Shown here piece after piece: positions 44,786 to 53,059 of a DNA stretch of 64,000 nt. Every line of letters starts with the position of its first letter. The stretch's first letter is position 1. The notes below the pieces were generated by a model that searched no databases, had not been told where the DNA came from, and saw nothing but the letters and a program-made list of their open reading frames with translations. The DNA is from Verrucomicrobiota bacterium (GTDB lineage Bacteria > Verrucomicrobiota > Verrucomicrobiia > Opitutales > Opitutaceae), in NCBI GenBank assembly GCA_963205455.1, contig CAUJJL010000196.1, positions 37,276 through 101,275 on the forward strand. The letters run 5' to 3'. A program made the position numbers and the translations under genes.

Positions 44786-47227
44786 ATGCACCCCCTGCCA
44801 TTTGTCCAACGCTCCTCTTGGATTTGGTCAGCCGAGGGCACCCACGCGGTGCCTCCGGTGACAGCGTCGTCGCCGTCGCACTACCAGGTTCGCCTTTTCA
44901 GGCGGACTTTCACGGCGCAGGAGGGGACGCATCTGACGGTGCACGTGTCGGCAGACAGCCGGTTCATCCTGTTTTGCAATGGCAGGCGGGTGGCCCGGGG
45001 TCCGGCGCGCGGGGATATTCATCATCACTTTTATGAGAGCGTCGATCTGAGTCCGCACCTGGGCGCGGGTAACAATGTGATCGCCGCGATTGTTTTCGAC
45101 ATGTCGCGCGTTGCCCATCGGCCGACGGCTTTGGGTGCACCCTGCGCGATCATGACCTATGCGGGAGGCTTTCTTTTGGAGGGCGACCTTGTTGGTGCTG
45201 GCGACACGAGGGAGCGCCTGGATACGGGCCTGGCGGGTTGGAGGGTCAAGGTCGACACGTCCTACCGTTTCCAAAACGACAACACGCGCTTTGAGGGATA
45301 CCACGGCTATTTCGAGCATCTGGTATCGCGTGAGCTTCCCGTCGGCTGGAATCAAACCGGTTTTGACGATTCGGGTTGGGCCGAAGCGACGACACTTTTT
45401 CTGGCGGAACGCATCGAAAACCGCCGCGATCCGACGAGTCCCTACGGGCTGATGCCGCGCATGATTGCGCCGCTGGAGGAACACGAAGCCAGACCCTTCG
45501 TCGATGCCTTCTTGCCGGGCGGAGCGGCGCCCACAGGCAATTGGAGCGGGCTGGGCCGGGGTCAGGGCGCGGTGACGATTCCTGCGCGGCAGACGATTGA
45601 AGTCATTCTCGACGTCGGCGAACTGACCACCGCCTATCCGCGGCTGATCGCCAGCGGCGGGGCAGGCGCGGCGGTTCGTCTGACCTATGCCGAAGCGCTC
45701 AGGCTGCCGTGGGGCACACCGGGCGCCAAACTGCTTGGCCGCCCTCAATCGCTTGCGAACCTGGCGTCGCATTTTGCCGACGAATCCTCGAGTTGGACGT
45801 TTGATCGCCGCGGAAAAATCAGTGGATGGTCGGATGTGTGGGAACCGCGCGGTGGAGCTGAGGAAGAAACCTACGAACCCTGGCACTGGCGTGCGTTTCG
45901 CTACATGAGTGTCGCGATCACGACAGGCGACGAGCCCCTGCAGCTTCGGAGTGTGGGACATCGTTTCACTGCCTATCCTTACCGGATCCAGGCGTTCTTC
46001 ACGTGTTCTGATCCCCGGCTCGACAAGATCTGGAAAGCGTCGCTCGCCACCATGCGGCTGTGCTCCCACGAGACCTTCGAGGACTGCCCGCATTACGAGC
46101 AGATGCAGTATGCGGGTGACACGATGATCACATCCAAGGTTGGACTGCTGGCATCGGGAGACGGATCGCTCACACGCCAGTCGCTGTATCATTTCGACTG
46201 GTCGCGACTGCCTGAAGGACTCACGTACAGCCGCTATCCCTCGCGTCTCCTTCAGGTCATCCCGTCGTGGTCGCTGCACTGGATCACGACGCTGCGCGAC
46301 TACGTTTACCTGACGGGGGATCTCGAGACCCTGCGTGATCTCCTTCCTGGGGTACGCGCCGTGCTTGCCTGGTTTGAACGGCATGCGGACGGTGACGGAC
46401 TGCCGTCAAAGCTACCCTTCTGGAACATCACGGACTGGTGCCCGTGGTGGCCGCGCGGCGTCGTGCCGGGGGCGGACACCGGTGCGACTTGCATCATTTC
46501 GGCCCAGTACATCGTGGCCCTTGACGAAACCGCCGATCTTCTGCGGCTGGTGGGGCGTGAGGGGGAGGCAAACGGCTATGCGACCGAGGCCGCGGCGCTG
46601 CGGAGCGTGGTGCATGAGCGGTTTTGGTCGGAGGAGGAGGGACTCTACTTCGACCGGCCGGGCGGACCCGAGGTCAGCCAGTATGGAAACGCCTGGGCCG
46701 TGGTTTGCGGTGCCGCGGGCCCCAAGCAACGGGAGCGTTTGCTGAAGCGTTTTCCGACGGATCCGAAACTGGCGCCGGGGTCGTTCTTCTGCTGGCACGC
46801 GGTGTTTCGTGCCTTCGCGATCAGCGGTGTCTACGATCGCATGCCGGAGTGTCTCGGTCCATGGCACGAGATGATCGACTACGGACTCGACACATTTGTT
46901 GAGGAAAACAGCTACTGGCGATCGCTGTGTCATGCATGGAGCGCGCATCCGGCGATTGAGTTTGCCACAAAAATCCTCGGCGTCACTCCCGCCAAACCAG
47001 GCTTTGCCGCGATCGACATCCAGCCGCACCTCTGCGGGCTCAGTCATGCGTCGGGTTCGGTGTGCACGCCGAAGGGGCTTGTGAAGGTTTCTTGGAAGGT
47101 CGCGGAGGGGCGGTTCATACTTGATCTCCATTCCCCAGAGGGCACGCCGGTGAGCCTGCGACTTCCCCGGGGCGCGCGGCACGAATCGGCGGGAGGCCGA
47201 AGGCAGTTTGAGGTGATGCTGACATGA
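44786..47227 (+). CDS. GH78-like alpha-L-rhamnosidase
   Basis: The product has 813 residues and no signal peptide, so it probably acts in the cytoplasm on imported oligomers. N-terminal beta domains (~1-345) include FRRTFTAQEGTHLTVHVSAD and WNQTGFDDSGWAEAT. The (alpha/alpha)6 barrel contains ETFEDCPHYEQMQYAGD, the GH78 region that carries the general acid (Asp433 or Glu438 in this spelling), then FWNITDWCPWWPRG and FVEENSYWRSLCHAWSAHP. A C-terminal beta-sandwich completes it (GFAAIDIQPHLCGL). It should remove terminal alpha-L-rhamnose. The usual DCPQRDERLGW is changed to DCPHYEQMQY, so specificity may be altered. It heads a four-base-overlap series with the next two genes. Confidence 0.85.
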   Translation: MHPLPFVQRSSWIWSAEGTHAVPPVTASSPSHYQVRLFRRTFTAQEGTHLTVHVSADSRFILFCNGRRVARGPARGDIHHHFYESVDLSPHLGAGNNVIAAIVFDMSRVAHRPTALGAPCAIMTYAGGFLLEGDLVGAGDTRERLDTGLAGWRVKVDTSYRFQNDNTRFEGYHGYFEHLVSRELPVGWNQTGFDDSGWAEATTLFLAERIENRRDPTSPYGLMPRMIAPLEEHEARPFVDAFLPGGAAPTGNWSGLGRGQGAVTIPARQTIEVILDVGELTTAYPRLIASGGAGAAVRLTYAEALRLPWGTPGAKLLGRPQSLANLASHFADESSSWTFDRRGKISGWSDVWEPRGGAEEETYEPWHWRAFRYMSVAITTGDEPLQLRSVGHRFTAYPYRIQAFFTCSDPRLDKIWKASLATMRLCSHETFEDCPHYEQMQYAGDTMITSKVGLLASGDGSLTRQSLYHFDWSRLPEGLTYSRYPSRLLQVIPSWSLHWITTLRDYVYLTGDLETLRDLLPGVRAVLAWFERHADGDGLPSKLPFWNITDWCPWWPRGVVPGADTGATCIISAQYIVALDETADLLRLVGREGEANGYATEAAALRSVVHERFWSEEEGLYFDRPGGPEVSQYGNAWAVVCGAAGPKQRERLLKRFPTDPKLAPGSFFCWHAVFRAFAISGVYDRMPECLGPWHEMIDYGLDTFVEENSYWRSLCHAWSAHPAIEFATKILGVTPAKPGFAAIDIQPHLCGLSHASGSVCTPKGLVKVSWKVAEGRFILDLHSPEGTPVSLRLPRGARHESAGGRRQFEVMLT

Positions 47228-48084
47228 GCCAGGCGTTTGAGCTCAACGTTCCGACGGATGGGAAATCGGTGGAGATTCACCGGCGCGGAGGAGGATTGCT
47301 CCTTCGTTATGTTGTTGTTCCCGAAACACCGCCGACCGAGGCACCGCGGCCGTATGCGCACCCGGTCCGAACCCTTCGCGGCGAATGTCTCACGCTGTTT
47401 CGTCCGAATGACCACCCGTGGCACCACGCCCTGAGTTTTACGCTCACCTCGGTGTCGGGACACAATTTCTGGGGTGGTCCCAGCTACCGCAAGGAGGATG
47501 GCTATGTGCATCGGGGCGACCAGGGCAACCAGTTGCATGAAGCATGGATCGAACGGAGCCCCGGCCGGATCGCGCATACGCTTGTCTGGAGGGCGGGACA
47601 CCAGGGTGAGATCCTGCTGCGCGAGGAGCGCTCGCTGGGATTCCGGCTCGAGAGCGAAAACGCCTGGTCGCTGCGGTGGCAATCCTCGCTGAAGAATGTC
47701 TCGGGTCGGCTGCTCGTTCTGGGACACTATCGGGCACCCGAAGGCCTGGTGGGCTCGCATTACAGCGGGCTGCAGTTTCGCGGGGCTCGCGACCTTCTTG
47801 ATGACCATGGCGATGCCACCATCGGCATCTTTGCAGAAGGCGATCGTCAAGGTGAGGCTGCGATCCACGGCGTGCCTCTGACCTGGATGGAATGGCATGG
47901 GCAGCGCGATGAGACGCTCCGGCGGGTGTCCATCCGGTTTGAGAACGGTAACGGACCCTTGCATCTGTTTGTGCGGAGGAATTATCCTCTGGCCGCATTT
48001 CCGCCGAACTTTGACGAAGTCCTCATGCTCCCGGCGGACGGCAATCTGAGCATGGATCACACCCTGACATTTTCCGATTTATGA
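47224..48084 (+). CDS. PmoA/DUF6807-family protein
   Basis: The product has 286 residues. It begins at an ATGA overlap with the rhamnosidase stop and ends at another ATGA overlap. The key block is TLFRPNDHPWHHALSFTLTSVSGHNFWGGPSY, where the HPWHH pattern marks the family annotated as methane oxygenase PmoA-like (DUF6807). Despite the name these are not methane monooxygenases; they are cytoplasmic, beta-sandwich-like, common in Verrucomicrobia and Planctomycetes carbohydrate loci, and lack a proven activity that I know of. The several conserved His residues suggest metal or ligand binding. Its place between a rhamnosidase and a PLP enzyme suggests a step in the same sugar pathway. Confidence 0.8.
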   Translation: MSQAFELNVPTDGKSVEIHRRGGGLLLRYVVVPETPPTEAPRPYAHPVRTLRGECLTLFRPNDHPWHHALSFTLTSVSGHNFWGGPSYRKEDGYVHRGDQGNQLHEAWIERSPGRIAHTLVWRAGHQGEILLREERSLGFRLESENAWSLRWQSSLKNVSGRLLVLGHYRAPEGLVGSHYSGLQFRGARDLLDDHGDATIGIFAEGDRQGEAAIHGVPLTWMEWHGQRDETLRRVSIRFENGNGPLHLFVRRNYPLAAFPPNFDEVLMLPADGNLSMDHTLTFSDL

Positions 48085-49373
48085 GACTTGGCAGAAAGGA
48101 TTTCCTGAAGGGATTGGGTGTCGCGGCGCTCGGGGCGACGTCCGCCTCGGTGATGGACGCAGCGCGCCCGGCGCCCGCGGATCGGCCCCGTGGCCTATTG
48201 CCCTTTGAGTCGAAGAATCCGGCGCCATTTTGGAATCGCGTGAGGGATCTCTATGCGCGCCGTGACGACTTTGCTTACCTGAATAGCGGTGGGCTTGGCC
48301 CGGCCTCGAGGCCCGTCCTCGAAAAATATGATCAGGTTACCGCGGATCTGGATCTGAAGGTCGAGACCGGGCATGCCATGCATGAGCCGGCGCGAAAAGT
48401 GGCGGCGGAGTTTTTCGGGGTGACGCCCGAAGAGGTCTGCTTCGTACGCAATACCACGGAGGGAAATTCGATCGTCGCCTGCGGGCTCAACATGAAGGCG
48501 GGCGACGAAGTGATCTTTGAATCCCATGCGCACCCCGGCGGATCGATTCCCTGGCTGAACCGCGCCCACAGGCAGGGGATCGTCGTGCGCACGTTTGAAC
48601 CCGATCCGTCGTCCGCTGCGGGAAACCTGGAGCGGATCTCCGCGCTGATCACGCCGCGGACCAAAGTCATCCAGATCAGTCACGTGACGGCGCCGACGGG
48701 AATCGTCATGCCCGTGAAGGCGATTGCGAAACTCGCCCGCGAGAAAGGCTGCTGGTTCCATGTCGATGGTGCGCAGTCCGGCGGAATGCTGAATTTTTCC
48801 CTGCGCGACATCGGCTGTGATTCCTATGCCACGAGCGGCCACAAGTGGATCGGTGCACCGCGGGAGACGGGGCTGCTCTTCATACGGCGCGATCGCATCG
48901 ACGAGGTTGCGCCGACGTTTGTGGGTGCCTACACGAGCGATGATTTCAGTTTCTCCGGCAAGCTTGTGTATGTCGACGGCGTGAAGCGCCACGAGTACGG
49001 CACGCGCAACACGGCGCTGATCATGGGAGTGGCGGAAGCGATGCGTTTCCACGACGAGATCGGGCGCCAGCGCGTGCTCGACTACGGCACCGACCTCGCC
49101 TGGCGGGTTCACCGCGGACTTGAAAGGATTCCACGCGTCACAGTGCTCACGCCGTCCGTTCCTGAACTGCGGGCAGCGATTACGACGTTTGCCGTGGAGG
49201 GGGCGACTGCGGCGAAGATCTTCGGGTACCTGCTCGATCGGCACCAGCTCCGCTGTCGGCCTGTCACCGAGGACGGACTTCAGGCCGTGCGTGTTTCAAC
49301 GCACGTCTTCAACACCGCGAATGAGTGCGACCGCGTTGTGCAGGGTGTGACGGAATTTGTGCGAACCCTCTGA
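48081..49373 (+). CDS. class V aminotransferase-fold PLP enzyme (isopenicillin N epimerase-like), possibly exported
   Basis: The product has 430 residues. PLP motifs are VRNTTEGNSIVACGLN, VIFESHAHPGG, WFHVDGAQSGGM and SGHKWIGAPRETG with Schiff-base Lys255. The fold is that of isopenicillin-N-epimerase and cysteine desulfurase-like enzymes; no desulfurase-specific Cys loop was recognised. The N-terminus GRKDFLKGLGVAALGATSAS looks like a Tat signal with Arg-Lys in place of Arg-Arg. If functional, PLP would be loaded before export. The start overlaps the stop of the DUF6807 gene (ATGA). A secreted RidA gene lies convergently 89 bases downstream, which fits enamine or imine by-products of PLP chemistry. 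Confidence 0.82.
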   Translation: MRLGRKDFLKGLGVAALGATSASVMDAARPAPADRPRGLLPFESKNPAPFWNRVRDLYARRDDFAYLNSGGLGPASRPVLEKYDQVTADLDLKVETGHAMHEPARKVAAEFFGVTPEEVCFVRNTTEGNSIVACGLNMKAGDEVIFESHAHPGGSIPWLNRAHRQGIVVRTFEPDPSSAAGNLERISALITPRTKVIQISHVTAPTGIVMPVKAIAKLAREKGCWFHVDGAQSGGMLNFSLRDIGCDSYATSGHKWIGAPRETGLLFIRRDRIDEVAPTFVGAYTSDDFSFSGKLVYVDGVKRHEYGTRNTALIMGVAEAMRFHDEIGRQRVLDYGTDLAWRVHRGLERIPRVTVLTPSVPELRAAITTFAVEGATAAKIFGYLLDRHQLRCRPVTEDGLQAVRVSTHVFNTANECDRVVQGVTEFVRTL

Positions 49374-49462
49374 CACTCGTCATGCCTTCTGAAGCTCTAC
49401 CATGCGCCGACACCCGCACCCGCCGTAAATGGGCGCGCCGTGCGGCGAATCGGCAGGCAGCC

Positions 49463-49996
49463 TCAGTTGGAAACCTCGGCAATCATCTCGACTTCCACCA
49501 CTGCGCCGAGGGGGAGAGCATTGGAGCCGAGCGAAACCCGCGCGTGGCGTCCGGCATCGCCGAACACGGCGACGAGAAGATCAGAGCAGCCGTTGATCAC
49601 GCTCGACTGACGGGTGAAGTCATCCGTGCAGTTCACGAATCCGCCCACGCGGACGATGCGCTTCACGCGACGCAGATCGCCGAGTTCGGCTTTCAGCGTG
49701 GAGATCAGCGCGAGCGCAGCACCGCGCGCCGCCTCGACCGCCTGGGCCTCGGCGAGGCTGGCGCCCACCTTGCCTACGACGACCTTGCCGTCGCCATCGC
49801 GTCCGAGTTGGCCAGCGAGGAAAATCAGGTTGCCCGTACGCACGGCGGACACGTAGTTGGCGATCGAGCGGTTGGGCGCCGGCAGCGTGAGATTCATCCC
49901 CGCCAGCTTCTCCTCAGGCGTCTGCGCGAACGCGCTGCCCGCACACGCGACCACCGCAACCACCCACGCTGCAAATCGAACTGATTTTATGATCAT
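49463..49996 (-). CDS. exported RidA (YjgF/YER057c/UK114)-family protein
   Basis: The product has 177 residues from the ATG at 49996, which starts a signal peptide (SVRFAAWVVAVVACAGSAFA). The RidA fold follows: NYVSAVRTGNLIFLAGQLG, then LAEAQAVEAARGAALALIS, DLRRVKRIVRVGGFVNCTDDF, and ARVSLGSNALPLGAVVEVEMIA. The canonical C-terminal Arg that binds the carboxylate is expected in the ARVSLG part. RidA proteins normally hydrolyse reactive enamines/imines from PLP enzymes in the cytoplasm, so an exported form is unusual but known in longer subfamilies. It is convergent with the class V enzyme gene and divergent, with 52 bases, from the BNR-repeat gene. Confidence 0.88.
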   Translation of the reverse strand: MIIKSVRFAAWVVAVVACAGSAFAQTPEEKLAGMNLTLPAPNRSIANYVSAVRTGNLIFLAGQLGRDGDGKVVVGKVGASLAEAQAVEAARGAALALISTLKAELGDLRRVKRIVRVGGFVNCTDDFTRQSSVINGCSDLLVAVFGDAGRHARVSLGSNALPLGAVVEVEMIAEVSN

Positions 49997-50048
49997 GCGT
50001 TCACCACAACCATCCGCGCCGCAAGCGGCAATCCGTAAACCTCCCGGA

Positions 50049-51098
50049 ATGGGGAAAGTCCGGCCCTTCTGGGCGATTCCAACACTCGCCGCCGCCTTCG
50101 TCGCTGCACTGGTCTCAACCGGACCGGGCGCATACGCGGCGTCCGCCGCGACGGGCCACGACATGTACCTCTGCGCCGGGGTCAACCGCGACTACATCGT
50201 GGGAGCGAAACTTGTCACGTTGAGCGGGCTTTACCGCCGGACTGCCAAAGGGGAGTACGAGCATTTTGGACCCAACTATCCGCAGATTTTCGCGATCTCT
50301 TTCGATCCAAGGAATCACAAGGTCTTCTACACCGCGACGATCAACGGATGCGTTCAGACCTCGGATGGGGGCGAATCCTGGCGCATCAGCACGAGTTGGG
50401 ACATGACGGAGCCGAAAGACGTCTGCGTCGACGGGAATGCGCCCGACAATGTCTATCTCGCCCTCCCGGATGGCATCGCGGTCTCGAATGACCGCGGAGG
50501 CACCTGGGTGCGTCGCGAGAAGGGACTGCCCGCGCGCGGAAAGTACACGCAAAGCATCAAGGTCGACCGGACGCGCGCCGGGCGCGTGCTTGCCGGCTGC
50601 GAATCCGGAATCTACCTGACCGAAAACGGTGCCGAGAGCTGGCGCAAAGTTCAAGCGGCGACGGCCACGGTGACCCAGCTTCAGCAATCCCCGCATGACC
50701 CTAAGCTCTGGCTGGCCACCACACAGAACGAGGGCGTGCTCATCTCCCGGGATGGCGGCCGGAATTGGAAGCGCATCGGCGGGCTCTCAACGGAGCATGC
50801 CTGGTACAGCGTGGCCTTTGATCCGACGCATGAATCGCGCTGGGTCGTCTGCGGCTGGAAGTACGGCATCCTCACCTCCGAGGATGCGGGCAGGACATGG
50901 ACAGTTCGCAACCAGGGGCTGCCGGACTACCACGGCGCGTTTCGTGTCAGCGTCGATCCCGACAGCGGCCGCCTTTATTTCAACATCTGGCGCCGCGGAT
51001 TCTATGCCTCCGACGATTTCGGACGGAGCTGGCATTTTGAAGGAATTGAAGGAGGCACGGTCTACAACTTTACCTACATCTCGAAAGGAGCGAAATGA
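50049..51098 (+). CDS. exported BNR/Asp-box repeat beta-propeller protein
   Basis: The product has 349 residues from the ATG at 50049, which directly opens a signal-peptide-like region (PFWAIPTLAAAFVAALVSTG). ATGs at 49989 and 49995 are possible but would overlap the divergent RidA start. Five Asp-box units are visible: TSDGGESW, SNDRGGTW, SRDGGRNW, SEDAGRTW and SDDFGRSW, spaced about 40-60 residues, so a propeller of the sortilin/sialidase-like class is likely. No catalytic sialidase residues can be assigned. It may bind or modify a glycan or protein on the outside of the inner membrane. Its stop overlaps the start of the next gene (ATGA), so both are made together. Confidence 0.82.
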   Translation: MGKVRPFWAIPTLAAAFVAALVSTGPGAYAASAATGHDMYLCAGVNRDYIVGAKLVTLSGLYRRTAKGEYEHFGPNYPQIFAISFDPRNHKVFYTATINGCVQTSDGGESWRISTSWDMTEPKDVCVDGNAPDNVYLALPDGIAVSNDRGGTWVRREKGLPARGKYTQSIKVDRTRAGRVLAGCESGIYLTENGAESWRKVQAATATVTQLQQSPHDPKLWLATTQNEGVLISRDGGRNWKRIGGLSTEHAWYSVAFDPTHESRWVVCGWKYGILTSEDAGRTWTVRNQGLPDYHGAFRVSVDPDSGRLYFNIWRRGFYASDDFGRSWHFEGIEGGTVYNFTYISKGAK

Positions 51099-53056
51099 TG
51101 AAAACCATGGAATCCCGGAAACTCATGATGACCGCGCGTCGCGCATCGCCTGCTACGTTCCTCAGCGCTGCCGCACTCGGTCTGGCCGGAATCGTTTTTC
51201 CCTCCGTTGCGGGCGCTCAGCCTTCCTACACCGGCCCCGTTCCGTCGCGGGCGGTTATTGAACGCGCAGACTACCGTCGTGAAGCTTACGTGAAACGCAT
51301 CGATGAAGTCCTGAACTGGCGCTCGGGTCGCGTGGATCGCAACAATCCGGCGACACTGGACATGGCGGCCATCTGCGTAAAGCTCGTGCAGGGAGAGGAT
51401 CTCGACCTGTGCTCCGCGCGCGTTATCGAACTCATGAAGGATCCCGGCACCGGGCCCTTCTGGATGTTTCCCGCCGTGGCTGTGGCCTACCTCGGCAAGG
51501 ACAAGCTGTCTCCAGAAGCGAGGGCTTCACTTCGAGCCGCCTGGAGCAAGGTGCTTCAGATGCGGGGCGACACGGAGAATCACTGGGCGATGTACTACAC
51601 GTCGCTCTACCTGATGTCGGAACTCTACCCGAATGAAGCCGGCACGACCTGGTATTCGGGCAAGTCGTCCGAGGAGAATCTTACTGAGTCGAAGGGCTAC
51701 CTGATCCACTGGATGGACCTGGCCACCACGCTGGGGCAGGGGGAGTTCAATCCGACCCACTACATCGGTGAATACATGATCCCGATGCTGTTCCTGGCGA
51801 CATGGGCGAAGGATCCTAAGATGCGCATCCGCGGTCACATGATGATCGACTGGCTGATGGCCGATCATGCGGCGAGCACGCTCAATGGAGTCCTGCGAGG
51901 CGCCAACGCCCGCACGGATGACACCTCGGTGACAGAACGCTGGAACGCGCTGGCCTCGTTCTTCAGCTGGATGATGTTCGGAAACACGCCACCGCCCGCC
52001 AACTATGGCGGCTGGGGGATCTACTTCGCCGCGGTCGCAAAAAACTACACGCTGCCCGAGGTCATCTATCGCATCGCGATGGATCGTGATCACGACTACA
52101 CCCAGCGCGACCTCAAGAGGAGCCGTCGGCGCTGGCGCTACAGCGACGTGGATTACGCACCGGTCTACAAGACGAACTACATGCGGCATGACTACGCGGT
52201 GGGTTCCTACGAGGGAGGGATCACCGATCCCATCCAGGCGCACGTCTGGGATGTCACCTGGGACGTTCCCGATCCTCGCGGAGTCAACAACACGATGTTC
52301 TCCCTGCACCCGATCTCCTCTGCACAGGATATGCAGATGTATTTTGCAGAGGTGCCGGATTGGATGCAGCTCGGTGTAACGCGCGAGGGTAAGCCCTCGT
52401 ATGACTCGGCCGACAAGATGCTCGGCAGCTCCCGTTTCGAGCGCGTGCTTCAGGACAAGGACACCGTCATTGCCCTGTACGACATCCCGCCGGGAACGCG
52501 TTTTGAGCATATCAATGGGTACTTCTCGAAGGATCTGAAGAACCTGACGGAGGACCCCTCTGGCTGGATTTTTGCGCAGGGTGGTAACACCTACCTCGCG
52601 TATCGTCCGCTTGCGCCGTACACGTGGGGCACCACCTGGTCGTGGGCGAAGGACAAGGACAAGGGCGATCGCCGCCTGATCAGTCCGCATCTGAAGAACG
52701 GCACCATCGTGCAGGCAGCGAGCGCGAATGAGTTCAAGAATTTCGCGGATTTCCAGGCTGCGATTCGTGCGCTGCCGCTGTCCTTCAATCTCGAGCCGAC
52801 TCCCACCGTGACCTTCAAGTCGCTGCGCGGTAACCTCCTCCGGTTCACCTACGGCGAAAGTCCGTCGATCAATGGCAAACGCGTCGACTACTCGAAGTGG
52901 AAGCTCTTCGAAGGACCCTACCTCAACGCGGAGAAGGGTTCACGCAGGCTTGTCATCACCCACGGCGAACTGGAGCGTATCCTCGATTTCAATACACTGT
53001 CGATCGTGGATCGTGTGCTTCCGGAGAAGGCGGGTGACGCGGGATCTTCCCGTTAA
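51095..53056 (+). CDS. large exported protein of unknown function, possible toroid-type lyase
   Basis: The product has 653 residues. The start overlaps the BNR gene stop (ATGA); an ATG 10-11 codons in (MMTARR) would give a shorter n-region for the signal peptide ending FPSVAGAQ. The N-terminal ~340 residues are helical and rich in Trp, Tyr and Met (ENHWAMYYTSLYLMSELYP, NPTHYIGEYMIPMLFLATW), as in alpha/alpha-toroid lyases and hydrolases. The following part is beta-rich (YFSKDLKNLTEDPSG, TYLAYRPLAPYTWG). A Tyr-His pair in NPTHYIGEY and the arginines in RRRWRYSD could be catalytic, but I do not recognise a family. The M28 gene follows after 3 bases. Confidence 0.65.
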   Translation: MMKTMESRKLMMTARRASPATFLSAAALGLAGIVFPSVAGAQPSYTGPVPSRAVIERADYRREAYVKRIDEVLNWRSGRVDRNNPATLDMAAICVKLVQGEDLDLCSARVIELMKDPGTGPFWMFPAVAVAYLGKDKLSPEARASLRAAWSKVLQMRGDTENHWAMYYTSLYLMSELYPNEAGTTWYSGKSSEENLTESKGYLIHWMDLATTLGQGEFNPTHYIGEYMIPMLFLATWAKDPKMRIRGHMMIDWLMADHAASTLNGVLRGANARTDDTSVTERWNALASFFSWMMFGNTPPPANYGGWGIYFAAVAKNYTLPEVIYRIAMDRDHDYTQRDLKRSRRRWRYSDVDYAPVYKTNYMRHDYAVGSYEGGITDPIQAHVWDVTWDVPDPRGVNNTMFSLHPISSAQDMQMYFAEVPDWMQLGVTREGKPSYDSADKMLGSSRFERVLQDKDTVIALYDIPPGTRFEHINGYFSKDLKNLTEDPSGWIFAQGGNTYLAYRPLAPYTWGTTWSWAKDKDKGDRRLISPHLKNGTIVQAASANEFKNFADFQAAIRALPLSFNLEPTPTVTFKSLRGNLLRFTYGESPSINGKRVDYSKWKLFEGPYLNAEKGSRRLVITHGELERILDFNTLSIVDRVLPEKAGDAGSSR

Positions 53057-53059
53057 CCC

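Noticed and set aside
44828..46384. Minus-strand open frame of 518 codons opposite the rhamnosidase gene
   Set aside because: It lies within the GH78 catalytic region and shows only Arg/Pro-rich, motif-free sequence.
47224..48084. Methane monooxygenase subunit
   Set aside because: The family name PmoA is misleading. The protein has no membrane helices and no copper-site context, and sits in a carbohydrate operon.
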